A stretch of 22,913 bases of DNA from an uncultured Eubacteriales bacterium. Its GTDB lineage: Bacteria; Bacillota; Clostridia; Oscillospirales; CAG-382. Shown here one piece after another: positions 1-6,776 of this stretch; the stretch's first letter is position 1, and every line of letters begins with the position of its first letter. The position numbers were made by a program, and so were the translations under genes. The DNA is taken from NCBI GenBank assembly GCA_934479825.1, contig CAKSOW010000036.1, positions 1 to 22,913 of the forward strand, in the 5' to 3' direction. The notes under the pieces were generated by a model, which was given only the letters and a program-made list of their open reading frames with translations, made no database searches and was not told the DNA's origin.

Positions 1-160
1 CAAGGTTGGATTTTACCTGCACCAAATATCTTTCCGCAGGTGCTTCTTTGTTCGGTGTGCGTGTGATTGCAAGAATGCTTCTTGCAGCACCCGCAATGTC
101 AATCGAACCGTTGGTACGGTACAGAGGATTGGTATCCCTCATCTTATTCATAGGATACAT
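1..160 (-). pseudogene. 3' part of a mobile-element AAA (RecA-like, AAA_25 type) ATPase, 5'-truncated, runs off left edge
   Basis: Read on the minus strand from an ATG at 160, the frame gives MNK followed by NPLYRTNGSIDIAGAARSIL and then a KSNL motif. That pattern is the region after Walker B in RecA-like AAA_25 ATPases of phages and conjugative elements, where the H-x-N-K segment precedes a Y-R-x-x-G-S-I-D-x-x-x-A-A-R-S block. The Walker A and B half that should lie upstream is absent: an in-frame TAG sits at 170-172, four codons before the first ATG, and unrelated sequence follows. The remnant therefore starts inside the domain. It overlaps the last codons of the 148-residue gene. I read it as the relic of an integrated element broken at about 160-172; a short expressed protein is possible but unlikely to be a working ATPase. 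Confidence 0.6.
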
Positions 161-590
161 TTCTTTGACCTATATATATATTACATGTTTTTTCAAAATC
201 CAAAGACTTCGACAGTACTGTAAAATCAATTTCGGAAAAGTATTCTATTGCTTTTGAAGTAATCCGTTTCACCTCATCATCACTCAGCGCCCGCGTTGCA
301 GACAAACTTTCATAATCATCACTTGCCAAAGTTTCAAGCAGACTATTTCTGATTGTGACTACAACGAAACATTTTACTTCACTTGGGGCGTTAGGTTGAT
401 AAAACTCGCCTTCTTCCAAACCGATATTTAAGATGATATTGCGAAATTTATCGTCATTCCAATACTCAAACAAAGATAACATCTGTAAACGAATATTATT
501 AGTAATGCGCTCACAAATAACATCCGATGCTCCAAACTCTTTTAATTGATAAGCAAGAACATCGTTTAAATAGTTGTCGATACAGCTCAT
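144..590 (-). CDS. Hypothetical protein, 148 aa
   Basis: I do not recognise this protein. It is acidic and soluble-looking with no signal peptide or membrane segment, rich in Leu, Ile, Glu and Asp, with a central stretch FVVVTIRNSLLETLAS that could be a buried strand plus helix. The ATG at 590 follows a good purine-rich ribosome site (AAAGGAAA), and a plausible promoter lies at 662-690. Its tail overlaps the truncated AAA ATPase fragment by about 17 bases, so it sits right at the break point of a degraded mobile element and may be cargo from it. Composition is more AT-rich than pckG next door. A small immunity-type or regulatory protein is conceivable, but nothing in the sequence proves it. 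Confidence 0.5.
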   Translation of the reverse strand: MSCIDNYLNDVLAYQLKEFGASDVICERITNNIRLQMLSLFEYWNDDKFRNIILNIGLEEGEFYQPNAPSEVKCFVVVTIRNSLLETLASDDYESLSATRALSDDEVKRITSKAIEYFSEIDFTVLSKSLDFEKTCNIYIGQRNVSYE

Positions 591-661
591 ATTTTCCTTT
601 TCTCACCTGTTATTTCCCGCAGACTTTCCTTTTTCCTGTCGTTTATACATTGACTGATTAT

Positions 662-690
662 AATATAACACATATTTGCTAATTTGTCGA
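662..690 (-). promoter_or_regulatory. Probable sigma-A promoter for the 148-aa gene
   Basis: On the minus strand TCGACA (685-690) and TATATT (662-667) are separated by 17 bases, five of six matches to each consensus box. The start codon is about 70 bases downstream. Confidence 0.5.
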
Positions 691-757
691 GTGATTTTGT
701 AAGAAATAATGGTTGAAACGGATTTAAGTATACCCCATTCCATACAGAGCAAAAAAT

Positions 758-793
758 AAAACCGGCGTCGCTTTTTCAAGCGACGCCGGTTTT
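758..793 (-). terminator. Intrinsic terminator of pckG
   Basis: A perfect 16-bp stem (758-773 with 778-793) has a 4-base loop, and on the minus strand a run of T follows the stem. It lies about 105 bases past the pckG stop. The plus strand also has T-rich sequence after it. The rest of the 591-897 gap holds the promoter at 662-690 and nothing else that I can identify. Confidence 0.85.
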
Positions 794-897
794 ATTTTTA
801 CTTAATACAATTTATTCTCTGCCACCGGAATTTTTTGTACGGTTCGCACACTTGGGAACTGTTCAAAAAGGAACGGGGCTTTTTATGCTTTCAAAAA

Positions 898-2676
898 TTA
901 CTTTTTGAGGTTTGCTTCAAGAGTAGCAAGCTCATCAAGCAGACCTTTCGGCATGGTATCGCCGATCTTAGCATAGAATTCCTTAATGCTGTCGAGGTCG
1001 GCAATCCAGCTTTCGGTATCGACTGTAAGAAGTTCTTTCATGGTATCAGCGCTGATATCAAGACCTTCGGTATCGATATCTTCCGGTTTCGGCAAATATC
1101 CGATAGCGGAATCAACAGCGTCAGCTTTGCCTGCGCAACGGTCGAGAATCCACAGAAGAACGCGGAAGTTGTCGCCGAAGCCCGGCCAGATGAAGTTGCC
1201 GTCTTTATCGGTACGGAACCAGTTGACATGGAAGATCTTAGGTGCATGAGCAGCCTTTGTTCCCATTTCAAGCCAATGTGCGAAATATTCACCCATATTG
1301 TAACCGCAGAACGGAAGCATAGCCATCGGGTCACGTCTTACGACACCAACTGCACCGGCAGCAGCCGCAGTGGTTTCAGAAGCCATGATAGAGCCGACAA
1401 ACGTACCATGCTGCCAAGAACGTGATTCGTATACAAGCGGAGCGGTCTTTGCACGACGTCCGCCGAAGATGATTGCTTCAAGCGGCACACCGGCCGGATT
1501 GTTGAATTCCTTGGAAATGCACGGGCAATTGATAGCCTTTGCGGTGAAACGGGAGTTCGGATGAGCGCCGCAGGTGCTCTTGTCCTTTTTGTCGTACTTG
1601 GTGTAATCCCACTTGTTGCCCTTCCAGTCGATAGCGTTCTTGGGAGGATTATTGTCGAGACCTTCCCACCAAACGGTGTTGTCATCAAGGTTATGCACAA
1701 CGTTGGTGAAAATGGTATCTCTCTTGGTGGTTGCAAGTGCATTCGGGTTGGACTTTTCGTTGGTACCCGGTGCAACGCCGAAGAAGCCGTTTTCCGGGTT
1801 TACAGCATACATTCTGCCGTCCTTGCCGATACGGATCCATGCGATATCATCGCCGACGCACCATACCTTGTAACCCTTGTCACGGTACATTTTAGGCGGA
1901 ATCAGCATAGCGAGGTTTGTCTTGCCGCAGGCAGACGGGAAAGCAGCCGAAACATACTTGGTTTCGCCGTTCGGATATTCAACGCCGAGGATAAGCATGT
2001 GCTCAGCCATCCAGCCTTCTTTGCGTCCGAGGTAGGAAGCGATTCTGAGAGCAAAGCACTTTTTGCCGAGAAGTACGTTTCCGCCGTAGCCGGAGTTAAT
2101 CGACCAAATGGTGTTTTCTTCCGGGAAGTGAACGATATAACGGTTTTCTTCGTCAAGGTTTGCCTTGGCATGAAGACCCTTGATGAAGTACGGGCTGTCG
2201 CCGAGCTGATCAAGGCATGCTTTGCCGGCACGGGTCATAATGAGCATGTTGAGTACAACATAGATAGAGTCGGTAAGTTCAATGCCGATCTTGGAGAAAT
2301 CCGAACCAAGTACGCCCATGGAATACGGAATAACGTACATGGTCTTGCCGCGCATCGAGCCTTTATATAAAGGAATCAGCTTTGCCTTGCATTCGTCCGG
2401 GCTCATCCAGTTATTGGTAGGACCTGCATCTTCACGCTTGGTGGTGCAGATAAAAGTACGGTTTTCAACACGTGCAACGTCGTTAATTGCAGTTCTGTGA
2501 AGATAGCAGTTCGGGAGCTTTTCTTCATTCAGTTTAATCATTTCGCCGGTTTTCATTGCTTCATGGCGAAGCTTTTCGGCCTGATCTTCTTCACCGGTGA
2601 TCCAGACAACGGCATCCGGAGCAGTAAGCTCGGCCATTTCCTTGACCCACTGCTTTACATATTTGTTCTCTGTCAT
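898..2676 (-). CDS. pckG: Phosphoenolpyruvate carboxykinase (GTP)
   Basis: This cytosolic enzyme interconverts oxaloacetate plus GTP and PEP plus CO2 plus GDP; in fermentative anaerobes it may run toward oxaloacetate. The 592-residue length fits the GTP class (about 600) rather than the ATP class (about 530). Visible signatures are the P-loop FPSACGKTNLA at residues 246-256 with the reactive cysteine at C250, the metal-site segment VGDDIAW at 274-280, and PENGFFGVAPGT at 294-305, typical of GTP-PEPCKs. The substrate-binding YGGN motif is at 197-200. The ATG at 2676 follows GGAGG at a normal distance. It is monocistronic, with its own promoter (2790-2817) and terminator (758-793). The frame is intact and no key motif is missing. 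Confidence 0.97.
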   Translation of the reverse strand: MTENKYVKQWVKEMAELTAPDAVVWITGEEDQAEKLRHEAMKTGEMIKLNEEKLPNCYLHRTAINDVARVENRTFICTTKREDAGPTNNWMSPDECKAKLIPLYKGSMRGKTMYVIPYSMGVLGSDFSKIGIELTDSIYVVLNMLIMTRAGKACLDQLGDSPYFIKGLHAKANLDEENRYIVHFPEENTIWSINSGYGGNVLLGKKCFALRIASYLGRKEGWMAEHMLILGVEYPNGETKYVSAAFPSACGKTNLAMLIPPKMYRDKGYKVWCVGDDIAWIRIGKDGRMYAVNPENGFFGVAPGTNEKSNPNALATTKRDTIFTNVVHNLDDNTVWWEGLDNNPPKNAIDWKGNKWDYTKYDKKDKSTCGAHPNSRFTAKAINCPCISKEFNNPAGVPLEAIIFGGRRAKTAPLVYESRSWQHGTFVGSIMASETTAAAAGAVGVVRRDPMAMLPFCGYNMGEYFAHWLEMGTKAAHAPKIFHVNWFRTDKDGNFIWPGFGDNFRVLLWILDRCAGKADAVDSAIGYLPKPEDIDTEGLDISADTMKELLTVDTESWIADLDSIKEFYAKIGDTMPKGLLDELATLEANLKK

Positions 2677-2789
2677 TTCCTAAATACCTCCATTACAGCA
2701 AATGCTGCTTATATTATTTTCGTATTTGGCAAACGTATGCTTGTTAAAAAATTGTCGTTTTAAAAACTCCACAACTTCAAGCATTATAA

Positions 2790-2817
2790 ATTATAGCACA
2801 CTTCCAGGAAAATGCAA
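2790..2817 (-). promoter_or_regulatory. Probable promoter of pckG with extended -10
   Basis: The minus strand has TGCTATAAT (2790-2798), an extended -10, with a weak TTGCAT (2812-2817) 16 bases upstream of the TATAAT. A second TATAAT-like box lies immediately downstream. The leader would be about 105 bases. The 2677-3115 gap otherwise holds AT-rich sequence and the spoIIID promoter. Confidence 0.5.
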
Positions 2818-3042
2818 GAGAATCGAAAAAATTTACCTAAAAATTTAATCCTTGTTCAAACATTTTGCATATCAAGCTATTCGATTATGCAAAAAACAAG
2901 AATTTTATCTGAAATTTACGTGAAAACGACTTCGATTTGCACGACAAGATGCCTAATTCTTCATTTACCTGTTTTGCAGACTCCCCTCTTCTCTCCGTTT
3001 TTTTGCCGAAAGTCCTTTTTACGGAAATTTGTCCACAAATTT

Positions 3043-3073
3043 TCATACTATGCTCTTTCGTATGCATATAAAT
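3043..3073 (+). promoter_or_regulatory. Candidate sigma-E-type promoter of spoIIID
   Basis: TCATACT (3043-3049) resembles the sigma-E -35 element (KMATAWT) and CATATAAAT (3065-3073) resembles its -10 (CATACAMT), with a 15-base spacer. In Bacillus subtilis spoIIID is transcribed by sigma-E in the mother cell, which makes this reading attractive. No sigma-A promoter stands out as an alternative. Confidence 0.45.
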
Positions 3074-3115
3074 ATGGTAAGAAATATTAAATAGGTAGCA
3101 TTCGGAGGGAACGAT

Positions 3116-3451
3116 ATGCAAAGAAGCTTTTCCAATTACGACGAACGAACCATTCACTGCGCCGAATACATCTACGAAACCGGACAAACGGTACGTGAGG
3201 CAGCTAAACGGTTCGGTTTAAGCAAATCGACCGTACATAAAGACATTACGACAAGACTTGCCTACATTGACCATGCACTGTACGAAAAAGTCCGCGTCAT
3301 TTTAGACCGCAACAAGGCGGAACGTCACATGCGCGGCGGTCTTGCCACTAAGCACAAATACGAGGAATTAAAGGAAATACGCGGCAATACAAATCCTTCA
3401 AAAAGAGCCGAAAAGCATTCAAAAAAGGCCGAAAGGAATAAAGGTTTATGA
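3116..3451 (+). CDS. spoIIID: Sporulation transcriptional regulator SpoIIID
   Basis: SpoIIID is a mother-cell DNA-binding regulator that modulates the sigma-E regulon during endospore formation. The protein shows the family's conserved N-terminus with a helix-turn-helix at about residues 24-48 (TVREAAKRFGLSKSTVHKDI), followed by the basic C-terminal segment around residues 64-80 (DRNKAERHMRGGLATKHKY) that helps DNA binding in Bacillus. At 111 residues it is about 18 longer than the 93-residue B. subtilis protein; the extra part is a Lys/Arg/Glu-rich tail. The ATG at 3116 follows GGAGGGA at 3104-3110. It stands alone, followed by a MATE gene with its own promoter. This gene is the main evidence that the host forms spores. 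Confidence 0.95.
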   Translation: MQRSFSNYDERTIHCAEYIYETGQTVREAAKRFGLSKSTVHKDITTRLAYIDHALYEKVRVILDRNKAERHMRGGLATKHKYEELKEIRGNTNPSKRAEKHSKKAERNKGL

Positions 3452-3487
3452 ATAATCGGAAAAGTTTTCAAAATGGCTGAAATTCGC

Positions 3488-3515
3488 TTGACTTTTCTGT
3501 GTAAAGGTGTATAAT
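3488..3515 (+). promoter_or_regulatory. Sigma-A promoter of the MATE transporter gene
   Basis: TTGACT (3488-3493) and TATAAT (3510-3515) are separated by 16 bases, 66 bases before the ATG. Confidence 0.7.
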
Positions 3516-3580
3516 CTCAATGTCTGGATTCGTCCGGTAAACTTTTTTCACGGACAATTTTTTCGCTTTGAGGTGTTAAA

Positions 3581-4981
3581 ATGGCCAAAACGCAGAACAT
3601 AGACATGTGTTCCGGTCCTTTGATGAAAAATATGATCCGGTATACCATTCCGATCATTTTAACAAACTTTTTGCAGCTTTTATATAACGCGGCCGACCTT
3701 GTGGTCATCGGCCAGTTTGACGGTCATGACGCTTTTGCCGCGGTCGGTGCGACAGGTTCGCTGTACAACCTGTTTGTCACGCTGTTTGTTTCCATTGCCG
3801 GCGGCGGCTGTATCTGTGTCGCCCAATACTATGGCGCGCGCGACGGCAAAAACGTTTCCGAAACGGTACATACCTGCGTATTGTTTTCATTAGTTGCAGG
3901 CGTTATCGTGGGACTGATCGGCATCTTTTTTGTCGAAGATGCGCTATGGCTCATGGGTACGCATGAGGACATCATCGACAAATCCACTCTGTATCTGCAA
4001 ATTGTCTTTGCCGGTACGCCGTTCATGCTGTTCTATAACTTTGCCGCCGGCATTTTACGCGCAACCGGCGATACCAAGCGCCCATTCTACATTCTTGTTG
4101 TGAGCGGTGCGGTAAACGTTATTTTAAACATTGTCTTTGTCGCCGGATTTCATATGTCAGTAGCCGGCGTTGCGCTTGCCACCTCGATCGGTTCTTTCAT
4201 CAACGCGGCTATCAGTTTTTACCTTCTTGCTAACTCCGGCGATTGCATTCGCCTTACGGTAAAAGAACTCAAAATTCACGGCGACAAGCTTGCAAAAGTC
4301 TTGAATTACGGCATTCCGTCCGGGATCCAAGGACTGTTGTTTTCGGTTTCCAATGTCATTATCCAGTCGGCGGTCAACTCCTTTAAACTCGTTGCCGTCG
4401 TCGGCGGAAGTTCTGCCGCCTCCAGCATTGAGGGCTTCATGTACACAGCCATGAACGCGGTAGCCCAAACAGCTCTCAACTTTTCCGGTCAGAATTACGG
4501 CGCAAGACAATACAAGCGTGTGGACAAAGTTCTTATCAATTCCTGCATTATGTCAACTGTTATCGGTGTCAGCATGGGTGCGGTCGTGCTGATCTTCCAT
4601 GAGCCCTTACTTCGCATTTACGAACCGCACGACATGCAGGCAGTTGCTTACGGTTGGATCCGCTTGCAGTTAATTGCAAGCACCTATTTCATCTGCGGCC
4701 TGCACGATACACTCATATCCGTCCTGCGCGGTATCGGGTCATCCTGGCCGCCCACCCTTATCACGGTCATTTCGGTCGGGTTTGTGCGCATTGTGTGGAT
4801 TTTCACGGTGTTCAAAGCGTTCCACACACTTCCGGCACTGTTTATTTCGTGGCCGCTTACCTGGATTGTTTCGGTCGTTCTTTCGACTATCATCTACCAG
4901 ACCACCAAGAAGAAGCATTTTGCCATGAATGAGGCGCAATATGCGGATGCCGCACAGACCGAAACGGTAACGGCACAATAG
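3581..4981 (+). CDS. MATE family efflux transporter (NorM/DinF-like)
   Basis: This is a polytopic inner-membrane protein of 466 residues, the usual size for a 12-helix MATE antiporter, which exports cationic drugs or metabolites driven by Na+ or H+. The N-terminal half begins with the family pattern MxxGPLxKxMIRYTIPIILTNFLQLLYNAADLVVIGQF in degenerate form (residues about 7-47), and the second half repeats the two-bundle plan, with NYGIPSGIQGLLFSVSN near residues 243-259 and ALNFSGQNYGARQYKR near 298-313, both typical of MATE proteins in Clostridia. The start ATG at 3581 follows GAGGTG at about 3570. It is monocistronic, with a strong promoter and a shared terminator. The substrate cannot be told from sequence. 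Confidence 0.93.
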   Translation: MAKTQNIDMCSGPLMKNMIRYTIPIILTNFLQLLYNAADLVVIGQFDGHDAFAAVGATGSLYNLFVTLFVSIAGGGCICVAQYYGARDGKNVSETVHTCVLFSLVAGVIVGLIGIFFVEDALWLMGTHEDIIDKSTLYLQIVFAGTPFMLFYNFAAGILRATGDTKRPFYILVVSGAVNVILNIVFVAGFHMSVAGVALATSIGSFINAAISFYLLANSGDCIRLTVKELKIHGDKLAKVLNYGIPSGIQGLLFSVSNVIIQSAVNSFKLVAVVGGSSAASSIEGFMYTAMNAVAQTALNFSGQNYGARQYKRVDKVLINSCIMSTVIGVSMGAVVLIFHEPLLRIYEPHDMQAVAYGWIRLQLIASTYFICGLHDTLISVLRGIGSSWPPTLITVISVGFVRIVWIFTVFKAFHTLPALFISWPLTWIVSVVLSTIIYQTTKKKHFAMNEAQYADAAQTETVTAQ

Positions 4982-5000
4982 CACACACTTTATATCAGAA

Positions 5001-5039
5001 AAAAACAGCGGCTTTCTTTTCAAGAAAGCCGCTGTTTTT
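5001..5039. terminator. Bidirectional terminator between the MATE and hydrolase genes
   Basis: An 18-bp perfect stem (5001-5018 with 5022-5039) is flanked by A-run and T-run, so it can work on both strands. It lies 20 bases after the MATE stop and directly abuts the hydrolase stop at 5045 from the other side. Confidence 0.88.
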
Positions 5040-5044
5040 TGGTT

Positions 5045-5674
5045 TTAATCCTCCGTCAGCCATTCAAGGACGTTTGTTGTCAGATACGCCAGGTCCCAAC
5101 TGCAATGATCCACATCGTGGAAAACCGTAAGAAGCGCGTCTTTTCCGGCAGACTTGGCTGCGTCAACCATCTGATACGAGCTTTCCGGAGGAACACAGTC
5201 GTCCTTATCCCCGTGAAAAGCACGGATTTTTGCCTGAATCCGATTCGCGCGCCACGGCATTCCGCCGCCGCAGACAGGTGCAATTTTACGGAACATTTCC
5301 GGATAGCACATAGCCATTTCCCATGTGCCGTAACCGCCCATGCTGATACCGGTCAGCGATACGCGCGAACGGTCGATCTTATACGCATCAATGATCGAAT
5401 CAATAAAATCTTTGAGAAAGATCACGATGTCGTTCCATATGTATTCGGGTGGGCACTGAGGGCAAATGGTGATAGCTGCCACTTTTTTGCTTTCCTCGCG
5501 AAGATAGCGCGGCACGCCTTGCCGGTAAATGAGTTCATGGTCTTTTCCGCGCTCCCCTGCGCCGTGCAGAAAGATAACAAGAGGCGCACCAGACGTGTTC
5601 TTGAACTCTTCCGGTACATCGATCAAATAGTACATTTCTCCGAAATACGGATGACGGTAGATTTTTTCTTCCAT
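5045..5674 (-). CDS. Alpha/beta hydrolase (esterase / PHB-depolymerase-like, prolyl-oligopeptidase clan)
   Basis: This is a cytosolic single-domain alpha/beta hydrolase of 209 residues, with no signal peptide. The oxyanion-hole motif HGAGERG is at residues 37-43, the nucleophile elbow GISMGGYG at 109-116 (Ser111), an acid in HGDKDD at 154-159, and the catalytic His in VDHCSW (His190). CPQCP at 71-75 is common in esterases of this group that act on small or sugar-linked esters. I chose the ATG at 5674 (MEEKIYRHP) because AAGGAG lies at 5687-5692; the frame is open 22 codons further upstream, but that part lacks a ribosome site and resembles no family N-terminus. It faces the MATE gene across a shared terminator. 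The substrate is unknown. Confidence 0.85.
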   Translation of the reverse strand: MEEKIYRHPYFGEMYYLIDVPEEFKNTSGAPLVIFLHGAGERGKDHELIYRQGVPRYLREESKKVAAITICPQCPPEYIWNDIVIFLKDFIDSIIDAYKIDRSRVSLTGISMGGYGTWEMAMCYPEMFRKIAPVCGGGMPWRANRIQAKIRAFHGDKDDCVPPESSYQMVDAAKSAGKDALLTVFHDVDHCSWDLAYLTTNVLEWLTED

Positions 5675-5805
5675 AAAACAGCAAAACTCCTTTTTTGTTA
5701 TGGGTTTATTATAACGCGTAGTGGAATAAAATGCAACCATTTTAACAAAAAAAGCCGGAAGATTTTTACATACCGCGCCGCAAAGCTTTTTTTACCAAAC
5801 AACAA

Positions 5806-6049
5806 CCGGCAGAAAATATTTCTGTCGGCTCAGATTGTTGCAAAAGTCTATAAGGCTTTTCGGGCGAAGCGCGATTTTTATAAAATACGAAAAATCCGGG
5901 GACATGTGACACGGATTTTTCACCGATAGATTCGCGCGTGTCGAAAAGCGGAGCTTTTTGGCATGAGGCGCGAGCGTACGAATCTGTTTCCGTGTCGTAA
6001 AACGCAGTTTCGCGACACGCTCAGCCGACAGAAAATATTTCTGCCGGCT
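5806..6049. repeat. 244-bp block bounded by 25-bp inverted repeats, MITE-like or structured RNA
   Basis: The 25-mer at 5806-5830 and the reverse complement of 6023-6047 agree at 23 of 25 positions, and similarity continues weakly inward for about 20 more bases. Each end is itself a near-palindrome centred on AAAATATTT: 5806-5815 pairs with 5819-5828, and 6023-6034 pairs with 6038-6049. Between the ends are further dyads such as GACACGG / CCGTGTC. No open frame of note and no transposase lie inside. No clear target-site duplication is seen. It fills most of the gap between the hydrolase start and the 123-aa gene. It could be a miniature inverted-repeat element or a structured RNA. Confidence 0.5.
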
Positions 6050-6072
6050 GTCCAACACTTTCTTACAGACTG

Positions 6073-6444
6073 TTACAAGTCATCGGCATCCTGTACCGGT
6101 TCGCTTCCGAACGGTTCGGTCGGAACACCTGTATAACTTCCGTCCGGATCGGTCTTTTTCAAATCAAAGGAGTCGTAATATTTGGCTCGGTTCTGCGCTT
6201 CGGAACCTTTATGTGCGCAAATACTATCCATTCCGTCGATAATTTTGAGGCGGACCCGTCTGGTTTTCGTCTTATAAGAATAGGTTTTTGGATCTTCATG
6301 CGGTCTTTCGGGAATTTCACTTAAAACTTCATTGCGGTATCCCTCTTGAAATTCACGGTGAATATCATCCGTAAGATCCGGCACTCTATCGGAATGATCT
6401 GCATAATTCCGATTCGGTTGATTGGAAAACTTTTCTTGTCGCAT
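6073..6444 (-). CDS. Hypothetical protein, 123 aa
   Basis: This is a small, hydrophilic, highly charged protein with no membrane segment or signal peptide. The C-terminus has DPDGSYTGVP at about residues 98-107 and ends PVQDADDL. To my memory this kind of tail recurs in short unannotated proteins of Clostridia, which supports a real gene. The middle (KTKTRRVRLKII) is basic and the tail acidic. No good ribosome site precedes the ATG at 6444; a 5-bp hairpin (6447-6459) sits directly before it instead, so the start is uncertain or the gene is poorly translated. It has no operon partner. Function unknown. Confidence 0.5.
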   Translation of the reverse strand: MRQEKFSNQPNRNYADHSDRVPDLTDDIHREFQEGYRNEVLSEIPERPHEDPKTYSYKTKTRRVRLKIIDGMDSICAHKGSEAQNRAKYYDSFDLKKTDPDGSYTGVPTEPFGSEPVQDADDL

Positions 6445-6446
6445 AG

Positions 6447-6580
6447 CGGTTTATAACCGTGCTTTCCGCGTCGGACTTCCGACGCCAAAATCGTGTGCGT
6501 TTTGTAAGCCGTCGAAAAAAGCGCCTGTTCCCGACAAACATTTTTGTCGGTGGCTTTCACGCGGCAAAAACGTTTTTTGC
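6447..6580. repeat. Run of four short perfect hairpins in a gene-free stretch
   Basis: Within 134 bases there are four separate stems: 6447-6451 with 6455-6459 (5 bp), 6468-6475 with 6478-6485 (8 bp, 2-base loop), 6531-6538 with 6543-6550 (8 bp), and 6564-6570 with 6574-6580 (7 bp). None has a convincing T-run on either side, so they do not look like ordinary terminators. This is most of the 332-base gap before the glycohydrolase gene; the remainder holds that gene's promoter. Confidence 0.4.
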
Positions 6581-6680
6581 TTACGTCGATAGTATCTGCC
6601 TTATCACGCAAAAAACACATTGAAAAAACTGACGCCGCAAGCAATTTTACCCAATCGATTCTTGCCTTTCTCATCATATT

Positions 6681-6721
6681 TTGTCAAGTTGCTTGACAAC
6701 TCTTTTAAAATATGCTATCAT
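6681..6721 (+). promoter_or_regulatory. Promoter with an overlapping dyad operator for the ADP-ribosylglycohydrolase gene
   Basis: TTGACA (6693-6698) and TATCAT (6716-6721) have a 17-base spacer. A perfect 8-bp dyad, TTGTCAAG-TTG-CTTGACAA (6681-6699), overlaps the -35 box. Its placement suggests a repressor site, and a dyad of this kind suits a dimeric regulator, but the regulator is not in the window. Confidence 0.6.
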
Positions 6722-6776
6722 TTTTTGAAAAGAATTTTTTCTTGAAAATTTCATTTTAACTTCGGAGAGTGATACC

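Noticed and set aside
835..2370. Long plus-strand open frames (196 and 269 codons) opposite pckG
   Set aside because: They are antisense to an unmistakable enzyme gene, lack ribosome sites and show no family motifs; codon bias of pckG keeps them open.
5039..5929. 296-codon plus-strand frame across the hydrolase gene and the repeat block
   Set aside because: Antisense to a gene with an intact catalytic triad, and it reads through the inverted repeats and a terminator.
6321..6677. 118-codon minus-strand frame upstream of and overlapping the 123-aa gene
   Set aside because: It runs through four hairpins, has no ribosome site and a composition unlike a protein.
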